Positions 9,901 to 15,747 of a stretch of 54,603 bases of DNA are shown here, in pieces. The notes beneath the pieces are model-generated. The model made no database searches. It had not been told where the DNA came from and saw nothing but the letters and a program-made list of their open reading frames with translations. Source of the DNA: an uncultured Granulosicoccus sp. (lineage in GTDB: Bacteria; Pseudomonadota; Gammaproteobacteria; Granulosicoccales; Granulosicoccaceae). The DNA lies in assembly GCA_937991945.1 (NCBI GenBank), contig CALKLO010000093.1, forward strand, positions 1 through 54,603, given 5' to 3'. Both the position numbers and the translations under genes were made by a program. Each line of letters begins with the position of its first letter. The stretch's first letter is position 1.

Positions 9901-10015
9901 AGGTTTCCTCTTCTCAAGACCGTTGTCTGCTGAGAATACCCGTCTATCTATGGACAGTGGCAACTTAGAAGCCACTGAGTTTAAGAGTAGTCCACCGGGT
10001 CAGCGAGCTGCCTAG
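6938..10015 (+). CDS. Ammonium transporter-like sensor fused to PAS-GGDEF-EAL (c-di-GMP synthase/phosphodiesterase)
   Basis: A 1025-residue fusion. Residues 1-395 are an Amt/MEP/Rh channel domain that keeps key features of AmtB: the gate region around F88-F92 (FQFCF), the twin pore histidines at H160 (SSVVHG) and H316 (ATHGLAG), and an FGWLGFNGG helix. A short helical linker leads to a PAS domain at about 451-572 (ending DISARKEAE). A GGDEF domain (573-750) has an intact GGDEF at 658-662 and an RxxD inhibitory site at R649-D652. An EAL domain (760-1000) has intact EAL at 789-791, NVSPQQ, EITED, DDFGSG, AEGVED and QGF. The simplest reading is an inner-membrane ammonium sensor that adjusts c-di-GMP; transport may also remain. 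Amt domains fused to signalling outputs are known, for example an Amt-histidine kinase in Kuenenia. Both catalytic domains look active. It ends in Arg-Ala-Ala. Confidence 0.9.
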   Translation: MDEINSLWKILAIFLVLSMQAGFLLLEGGRVRSKNSINVAQKNVTDLVVTWIGFFAIGFTLMYGVTIPELLSDKADGATKPDVLDFVFQFCFCCTTATILSGAVAERISFKAYLVLVFVIGALAYPLVGRLAWGNSFDTEGFAPLADIGFIDFAGSSVVHGVGAWFALVALIMIGPRLGRFNERGEVQTFAAHNSVMALYGVFVLLFGWLGFNGGALSLDNPVLKAVIFNTISSGLFGAAIGMSIGVWLDKGIFNPGRTATGLLGGLIACSAGVHFMGSIDAIIVGALGGGLATYGSHVLLHRFKLDDPVDAIATHGLAGVFGTLSVAFTAPESALVAGSRFAQLLAQMSGVVVIFTLSASICWVAITLLSRVLEFRVSEQAENLGLNYTEHGESVGLTRLKNALEQESANAGTFGSQQLENVDDEHSEIASALNKVIKKYETANQEIILAHARFQQFAETASDWLWETDSTLSLKFIHANSEHGIALDFSEILGQSLLEFLSVADTWEAQVIQRIETHQPLPVFEAQTKTDAITSTGLLLEVRGVPFFDADGEYLGYRGTITDISARKEAENKALFLSLHDELTGLANRRALSDHLGMFLKVAEESGRAVVVAGVDLDGFKGVNDAYGHIMGDRLLEQVANRLEDFLRSTDYVYRTGGDEFVIVLTELEPKSADRVARVILNRMIEDLSALYYVKTVDIRIGASVGIVTYPEQATMSDDLLRMADLALYEAKARGKGCVVSFASELDVDAKQQLKIQEDLRKALSEDEFYLVYQPQVDSHSNKITGFEALIRWAHPERGEIPPGDFIAEAEKLNLMDRIGGFVLNKACAFAASWPKAPDGSSFKISVNVSPQQFRNSDFCQSVRDALERHQLPPEDLELEITEDVLVHDFDEVSKLLIELRDMNVSVAIDDFGSGQTSLRYLNQFPISTIKIDRSFIKHLMSDRKAAEITQTMVGLGRRLGMKVLAEGVEDSDQLSLLQSWDCDQIQGFLFSRPLSAENTRLSMDSGNLEATEFKSSPPGQRAA

Positions 10016-10044
10016 TCAGAGTTGACCAGGTGCTGAATCGTACG

Positions 10045-10743
10045 CTAGTGAATAGCTTCCTGAAGCTTTTCGTAAATCTGTAAAGCGGTCCTGGCGTTTT
10101 CTATTTTTTCAAGGTTAGGGTGTTCGCTTTGCTTTAACGATTTATCAAAAAATTCTAGACCCTCAGTGGACAAACCAAGCGTCTTTATAAGCTTCTCCAC
10201 TTGAGCTGTAAAGTGGCTACCGTCGTTCGAGAATTCTAGGAAGGGTATCGGACCTAATTCAGTTTGATGCCACAGCAAATGACGGTTGTAATGGCTCCAC
10301 AAGGCTAATGATTTTTCATAAGGCATCGCGCTACGGTTAAACAATGATTGCGCAACCGCAAATGGGTGCCTGAATATCCCTACAAGGGTGGCTGCGGGTA
10401 GGGCTGCTCTCCATGGACCAGCCATTAGCACGGTTCTAGGGTCTTTGAAGCCCCACAAAGCGTGATCCTTGTGAGTTTCGATAATGGCGTCTCTAAATGC
10501 ATGATGCACGGGAGACCAATTTGGGTGTGAAGGAGGGCGATCCCAGCTGCCTCCATTTCGTTGCAGTATGTCATCGTGTAAAAGCATGATGGCCCGTGAT
10601 TCACGGTTTCCTTTGGCATTGTCAGCAGCCTGCTCTATCACAGAGCCTAGCTGCAGTCCGGCCTTTTCGAGAGACCCTGTTAGCGCGCTAGTGCCGCTAC
10701 GATGCATGCCTAAAATAATGACAGATGAGTGGGCGGCAGTCAT
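10045..10743 (-). CDS. Sulfotransferase family protein
   Basis: A 232-residue protein with an N-terminal nucleotide-binding loop GMHRSGTSALT, the 5'-phosphosulfate-binding motif of PAPS-dependent sulfotransferases, and a later FRHPFAVAQSL block typical of the 3'-phosphate-binding region. It lacks a signal or membrane segment and probably acts in the cytoplasm on a glycan, lipid or other acceptor. Its start overlaps the stop of the GT61 gene by four bases (ATGA), so the two are translationally coupled and it is the last gene of the glycan cluster. Sulfation of the glycan is the natural inference, but the acceptor is not shown. Confidence 0.75.
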   Translation of the reverse strand: MTAAHSSVIILGMHRSGTSALTGSLEKAGLQLGSVIEQAADNAKGNRESRAIMLLHDDILQRNGGSWDRPPSHPNWSPVHHAFRDAIIETHKDHALWGFKDPRTVLMAGPWRAALPAATLVGIFRHPFAVAQSLFNRSAMPYEKSLALWSHYNRHLLWHQTELGPIPFLEFSNDGSHFTAQVEKLIKTLGLSTEGLEFFDKSLKQSEHPNLEKIENARTALQIYEKLQEAIH

Positions 10744-12236
10744 GGCAATCTTGCTAATAGACGTTGAAAGAAGCTTTGAATAAATGAAGGTTTTTTTCTA
10801 ATGGAATAACCGGGAAATACCTTCTCAAGGCATTGCCCTATTTTTTCCATGTCAACTTCCATGTCTTCGTATTGCAGGTTGGATAAACCAACACGTTGCT
10901 TTTCTTCCGGCGATAACAATGTATTTGTGCCAAGGATATGCTGGTATTCAAAGCCGAGTAATTTGGCAATGAGGTAGAATGTTGGGGTTCCGTAGTTTTG
11001 ATTAAATATTTCTATTAGCGTAACTTTTTTGCAAAAAATAGTGTTTGCTAAGCTTGCACCATGTGGCGCTACAATGACTTCGGCATTTCTAAATAAGGTA
11101 ATTTGCTGTTGTATTGAAAGTTCTTCGGGATAGACGGTATGAAAATCGTATCCGTAGAGTAATTCAAGCAAGTTTTCCTCATTCGATATTCGTCGCCCTT
11201 CGTATTTGTTTCTAGATAAATATACATGGCGCTTTGGAGCCTCTGTCTCAGCATCCTTAGACGAAAGAGACTGCTCTACGTAGTCAATTAGATCTCTATT
11301 GACATCCTGGCATGGGTGGTAAAAGTCTTTAGCCATACTAGATTCAATAGTCAAACGACCCACGCGAAGTACTGCTCTCTCGCCAAGCACGTGTACTCGC
11401 TCGGAATCAATACCCATCATTTCAAGCATGTTTTTCATAAAAGGAGCTAGCTTGTACATGATGATCTTGTGAGAGTCTTCAAGATGGCGTGTTCGAGGCA
11501 ACTGATCAAGTAACCAATGACAAAAATTAGGTTGGCGAATCAAATCCTGAATCATTATTGCGTCATCTAACGTTTCAGCAGGACCCCTGTTACTGGCATC
11601 CTGAGCATCGCTAAGATAATGATCTCGGAACATAGGTGTAAAATACACGTGCATATACTTGGCACTACAAAGATCAAGAATAGGCTTGCCTGAATAGTCG
11701 AGAACAGCAAACTCAGCGGTATCGTAGGCAATGGTGGCATTTTCTAACTGGTATAGTCGCCACAGTCGAGGTTTTTTCTCGAGTGGCATTTTGTCAACTT
11801 CATGGAAGGCATAGTCAGTCCATTCATCGCTCATCAACGTTTTTGCCAGATGTCTGGTTTCTTCGCTGCTTTTGAAAACCTCTGCGGCGCTTATAGTGCT
11901 GGGTTCAAATAGGTGGGTGAGGTCGTCAGAGCTTGTCCAATAGAATTCTAAATCTTGTTTTCTATATTGGCCTGTATGAACAATGTTTGCGCATTCTTCA
12001 TTGCCGAGTTCTTTAAAAAGCTCTGTGAATTTCTGTACAGCAGGGGAGCCTTTGGTCACCTTGCCGACTGCTAGCATGACGAAATACAGCAGTATTGATG
12101 AATCGTTTGTTTCCTGATGTAATTGCTTTGTATTAAGCAGGCAACTCTCTAGAAACTCATCTCTTGGTAGGTTGAAATCGATGCGCTCACTTAAGATTAC
12201 GGCCGAAAGCGGTTCTGTTTTTAGCATAACATTCAT
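10740..12236 (-). CDS. Glycosyltransferase family 61 protein
   Basis: A 498-residue protein. The C-terminal ~300 residues match the GT61 (DUF563) family: FCHWLLDQLPR, then VYLSRNKYEGRRISNE, and the hallmark VIVAPHGASLANTIF around residue 380. GT61 enzymes transfer sugars such as xylose or GlcNAc in plants and animals; bacterial members are found in polysaccharide clusters. The N-terminal ~170 residues have no family I recognise. The start is supported by a strong AAGGAG ribosome site a few bases before ATG 12236. It is coupled to the sulfotransferase gene by a four-base overlap. Confidence 0.75.
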   Translation of the reverse strand: MNVMLKTEPLSAVILSERIDFNLPRDEFLESCLLNTKQLHQETNDSSILLYFVMLAVGKVTKGSPAVQKFTELFKELGNEECANIVHTGQYRKQDLEFYWTSSDDLTHLFEPSTISAAEVFKSSEETRHLAKTLMSDEWTDYAFHEVDKMPLEKKPRLWRLYQLENATIAYDTAEFAVLDYSGKPILDLCSAKYMHVYFTPMFRDHYLSDAQDASNRGPAETLDDAIMIQDLIRQPNFCHWLLDQLPRTRHLEDSHKIIMYKLAPFMKNMLEMMGIDSERVHVLGERAVLRVGRLTIESSMAKDFYHPCQDVNRDLIDYVEQSLSSKDAETEAPKRHVYLSRNKYEGRRISNEENLLELLYGYDFHTVYPEELSIQQQITLFRNAEVIVAPHGASLANTIFCKKVTLIEIFNQNYGTPTFYLIAKLLGFEYQHILGTNTLLSPEEKQRVGLSNLQYEDMEVDMEKIGQCLEKVFPGYSIRKKPSFIQSFFQRLLARLP

Positions 12237-12277
12237 AATCTTCTCCTTTACAGGACGTTCACGTCTGTTTAGTAGTT

Positions 12278-13831
12278 TTACGCGACACGCTGTTCGCTTT
12301 GTTCTTCCATAACAATTGTATGAAGCGTCTTTATGCCATTGACTGTGTGTTCACCTAGTGATGCCAGTGCTGATTTATGGTGTGTATTAAGCACATAGAT
12401 CCATTTCAATAGGATGTTCATAGCAAAATACATATCTGTCATGTGTATTTCGCGTCCGTTGATATCGACCATTTCACTGTACAAGGATTGCACAGATTCT
12501 TTGGGGCTATTGTTATAAATAGCGCAGCAGATGAAATCAGAGTAGGCCGTGCCTGAACGCAAAATATCTAAATCCAAAATCCAGTCTTTGCCAGTGCTAT
12601 CTGTAATCATGTTGCCAAGCTGCAAATCATTATGGATAACTGCATCTTCTACCGTTCTGTCTGCAATAGCATTGGCTGTATACACATCATCGATAAACGT
12701 AGTTAGCCCGTGTGTGTCTATGAGATGATTAAAAAATATACCGAGATCTTCTCTTGCATTCAAAGTGATGGGTTGCGATGTGTCCTTAATTGCTTGAACT
12801 AGGTTCTCGGGAATGTGGCGAAGGTTACGCCTGCATTCCACTGCTAATCTCAATGGATCAGTTACGGGAGCATGATTGGTATGTTGTCCAAAATGATCTG
12901 CTAAATCTCCTACAAAAGGAGACAACATCAAGTGTTCGTTCAGCGCGTTCGTATATATATAGTTGCGATCTATTTTGTAGGCTGGTAGCAATGGCCCGTC
13001 CTGTGCCTCAAGCAACGAGAAAAACGCGTTGGCAGACTCTGTGTCTAGCCGTGGCAACATAGATTCGTGAGGCAGCTTTTTTAGAACTACCGGGCCACGA
13101 GTGCTGCTCATAAGCTGAATGGCATTGTGTCCACGTTTCAAGGAAATATTGAGTGGGTTTACATCAGTAAGGCCACGCATAGACTCAAAGTCTTCTCGTT
13201 TGCCGCTGGCCTTTATAAGAATTCGCTTAGAGTTCTCCATATCACCAAAGTACGTCATGAACCGCACGACTTGCACATTAGTGAAATATTTCTGCAGCTG
13301 TTTTAGGATCAATTCTATATTGTATTGTTCTTCTTGAATCACACCCTTTTTAGCGATAGAGGGTTCTTTCGTGTCCCAAGGAGTCTCCAGGTAGAGTGTT
13401 TCGCCTGTCAATGTCGCCAGCTTATAGATGGCATCTTCGACAGTTCCATTCTGATCCACAATCCAGTGAAGCACTTCCATGAACAAGACAACATCTGCTG
13501 CATGCGTCTCGGCTTTAAGTTCGTTGAAACCGATTTTTTCTACTTGTATCGGTAACTTATGCAGAGAGACAACTGATGATAAGAAGTCGATAAACGGCGT
13601 TTGAACATCGACAGCTTTAACAGACTTTGCACCCAGCTTATTCGCATACAGTGACAAAATACCCGAATTACAGCCTATGTCCAAAACACTTTTGTTGTGG
13701 AACAGATCAGCAGACCAATCGAGCTCATTGAGTCTTGTAACGGTGCTTTGGTTGAGTGGTGTCAGATGAGTTGGGTCGTACTCTTCGTAGGCACACGAAT
13801 TCTCGGGAACCTGTAAGTCTGTGAATGTCAT
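12278..13831 (-). CDS. Fusion of SAM-dependent methyltransferase and kinase-like phosphotransferase
   Basis: About 517 residues. The N-terminal ~220 are a class I methyltransferase with motif I DIGCNSG at 51-57, an acidic VDVQ strand end and a FMEVLHW block. They are a close paralogue of the free-standing methyltransferase encoded at 14975-15685, sharing PENSCAYEEYDP and LYLETPWD. The C-terminal ~290 residues resemble the aminoglycoside phosphotransferase/choline kinase-like fold, with a catalytic loop VIHNDLQLGNMI and an LDLD metal-binding motif. The pairing suggests methylation and phosphorylation of the same glycan or carrier, as in dual-domain O-antigen chain-terminating enzymes; that is inference. 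The start at ATG 13831 is preferred over GTG 13855 because it aligns with the paralogue. A pair of palindromes lies upstream. It ends in Val-Ala. Confidence 0.75.
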   Translation of the reverse strand: MTFTDLQVPENSCAYEEYDPTHLTPLNQSTVTRLNELDWSADLFHNKSVLDIGCNSGILSLYANKLGAKSVKAVDVQTPFIDFLSSVVSLHKLPIQVEKIGFNELKAETHAADVVLFMEVLHWIVDQNGTVEDAIYKLATLTGETLYLETPWDTKEPSIAKKGVIQEEQYNIELILKQLQKYFTNVQVVRFMTYFGDMENSKRILIKASGKREDFESMRGLTDVNPLNISLKRGHNAIQLMSSTRGPVVLKKLPHESMLPRLDTESANAFFSLLEAQDGPLLPAYKIDRNYIYTNALNEHLMLSPFVGDLADHFGQHTNHAPVTDPLRLAVECRRNLRHIPENLVQAIKDTSQPITLNAREDLGIFFNHLIDTHGLTTFIDDVYTANAIADRTVEDAVIHNDLQLGNMITDSTGKDWILDLDILRSGTAYSDFICCAIYNNSPKESVQSLYSEMVDINGREIHMTDMYFAMNILLKWIYVLNTHHKSALASLGEHTVNGIKTLHTIVMEEQSEQRVA

Positions 13832-13941
13832 AGCGTTACCGTTTCTAATTACCACGAAGTTATTGCAACAGTTGAATCCTGTGCAAGTAACATTCCATTG
13901 ATCCAGCCTATTTATGCATAATTTGTAGGTCGCTGCCTATC

Positions 13942-13985
13942 CATGTCACCTGACATGTACAAGGCAGTCACACCACAATATTGTG
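13942..13985. promoter_or_regulatory. Two perfect palindromes upstream of the methyltransferase-kinase gene
   Basis: CATGTCA (13942-13948) and TGACATG (13951-13957) form a perfect inverted repeat with a two-base centre, flanked by GCCT (13935-13938) and AGGC (13962-13965). A second, uninterrupted palindrome CACAATATTGTG lies at 13974-13985. Both are in the 166-base gap between the reductase-like gene and the methyltransferase-kinase gene. They could be operators or a structured RNA. Neither has a T-run that would make it a clear terminator. Confidence 0.45.
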
Positions 13986-13997
13986 AGTTTAAGCCGT

Positions 13998-14933
13998 TTA
14001 CGCTGCGCGCTTAAGCGAGTCAGGATTCTGCGCTTGATCGAGTGCACTGTTAACCAAAAATTCGATTGTTAAACTAAGATCAGTTGGGAAGACACCCAGT
14101 TCATTTTTCATTTTTTGATTGTCAAATGATGTATTCAATGGCCGTCGTGCTGCCGTTACAAATCCTGAAGAATCAGTTTCTGTGATTACCGATGTGCTAT
14201 TGGGTAAGTAGCGCTTGATTTTTGATACAAACTCGAAGCGGTTGACAATGTTATCCCCTGATATGTTGAACTCACCATAAATGCTATCGTCAATAGCTTT
14301 TTCGATGCAGCTCGTCAGAACATCAACATGCAACATGTTGACATAGACATCGTTAACCGCAACGATATCTTGGTTATTCATTAGCTTGTCGAAGAAAAAG
14401 GAAAATGGGTTGTGCCTCTGATCTCCCAGTAATTGGCCAAACATGGTTATAGGGCGAAGAAGAGTGCACCGTTCAGACTCATTTTTAAGGAATATGTCTG
14501 CGTCACTCTTGAGGCGTCCATAGGTGTTTATTGGATGGTGTTCGCTGGCTTCAGAGTAAAGCGGATTGTCACCGTCATAGACAGCATTAGATGAAAAATG
14601 AATGAGGTGAAAACCGGTCTCTTTTTGCATGTTGCACAATTGCTTTGGAAATTCCATATTCAATTGTGAAGAGGGAAGTGGATTAACCTCACAGCTATCC
14701 ACATCCCCATTCGAAAAGCAGTTTATAACGACATCGGCCCATTCAAAATCAGAGCGTAGCGCTGAAATACTGTCGTTATAAACGTCAAACACAATATCAA
14801 CGGAATCTGCATTACGACCAACTGTTCTAAATGAGTATTGGTCTTGTAAACTGTAAAGCGTATGGCTACCGGTAAAGCTTGTGCTACCTAACAGTAGAAT
14901 ATTCTTTGAGTTCATGGATGTTTGCTCATTCAT
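13998..14933 (-). CDS. NAD-dependent sugar reductase/epimerase, RmlD-like
   Basis: A 311-residue extended SDR. It starts with a Rossmann motif ILLLGSTSFTGSH, continues with a FSSNAVYDGD segment that resembles the STDYVFDG block of RmlD, and has the YxxxK pair in YGRLKSD. RmlD-type enzymes reduce dTDP-4-dehydro sugars to the final nucleotide sugar; related members epimerise or reduce other sugars. The glycine motif is GSTSFTG rather than the standard GxxGxxG, so the exact chemistry is uncertain. It sits between two methyltransferase genes in the glycan cluster and probably supplies a modified sugar. It ends in Lys-Arg-Ala-Ala. Confidence 0.7.
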   Translation of the reverse strand: MNEQTSMNSKNILLLGSTSFTGSHTLYSLQDQYSFRTVGRNADSVDIVFDVYNDSISALRSDFEWADVVINCFSNGDVDSCEVNPLPSSQLNMEFPKQLCNMQKETGFHLIHFSSNAVYDGDNPLYSEASEHHPINTYGRLKSDADIFLKNESERCTLLRPITMFGQLLGDQRHNPFSFFFDKLMNNQDIVAVNDVYVNMLHVDVLTSCIEKAIDDSIYGEFNISGDNIVNRFEFVSKIKRYLPNSTSVITETDSSGFVTAARRPLNTSFDNQKMKNELGVFPTDLSLTIEFLVNSALDQAQNPDSLKRAA

Positions 14934-14974
14934 AATAGTGCTGCTCTGACAATGGATTCCGCAATAAAGAGGTA

Positions 14975-15685
14975 CTAAGCTGCCACGGCAGGAGCTAGAG
15001 AATATTCTTCGCTCATTACCGTTTTATCTGCACCTGCGTTTGAGTTGTTCGTACGCTTTCCAGTTGCACGAATAAGAATGCGCTTAGAATCAGCCATGGC
15101 ACCGAAGTAGCTCATGAATCTAACCATCTCTACTGTTTCAAAGTGTGACTGTAGCTCGCGGATAATCAATTCGATGTTGTAGTCTTCTTCCATGACAATG
15201 CCTTTTGCAGCAATTGATGGCTCTTTAACATCCCAAGGTGTCTCAAGGTATAGCGTGTCGTTTGTTAAGTCGGTTAGTTTTTGTAGAGAATCGGCGACAT
15301 TGCCACCTTGGTCGACTAGCCAATGAAGTACTTCCATGCACAATACGATGTCTTTCTTGTCTGTTTTAGTGTCCAGCTCAAGGAAGCCTCTTCGTGCAAT
15401 GTCAATTGGTAGGTCATGTTCGCTAACGACTGATTGAAAGAATTCAACAAGTGGAACTTGAACGTCAACATACTGAATTTCTTTTGCACCTAGGTTATGT
15501 GCATACAAAGATAATATTCCAGAGTTACCACCGATATCTAGAACACTTTTTCCGTTGAATTCTTCTTTGCTCCAACCCAGCTCCATAAGACGAGTAAAAG
15601 TGCTGTTGTTAACAGGCTTAAGTGTCTTCGGGTCATATTCCTCGTATGCACAGGAATTTTCAGGTAGTGTTTTTAGTGTTGTCAT
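14975..15685 (-). CDS. Class I SAM-dependent methyltransferase
   Basis: A 236-residue methyltransferase with motif I DIGGNSG, an acidic VDVQ strand and CMEVLHWLVDQ. It is strongly similar over its whole length to the N-terminal half of the methyltransferase-kinase fusion two genes downstream, so the pair arose by duplication. The fusion has Cys where this copy has Gly in motif I. The acceptor is unknown; its place in the glycan cluster suggests a sugar. It ends in Ala-Val-Ala-Ala. Confidence 0.8.
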   Translation of the reverse strand: MTTLKTLPENSCAYEEYDPKTLKPVNNSTFTRLMELGWSKEEFNGKSVLDIGGNSGILSLYAHNLGAKEIQYVDVQVPLVEFFQSVVSEHDLPIDIARRGFLELDTKTDKKDIVLCMEVLHWLVDQGGNVADSLQKLTDLTNDTLYLETPWDVKEPSIAAKGIVMEEDYNIELIIRELQSHFETVEMVRFMSYFGAMADSKRILIRATGKRTNNSNAGADKTVMSEEYSLAPAVAA

Positions 15686-15747
15686 GATTATGCTCTGTTG
15701 TGATTTGTTCGATTATTGTGGTGGGAAAATATTGTATTTGACGAAGT

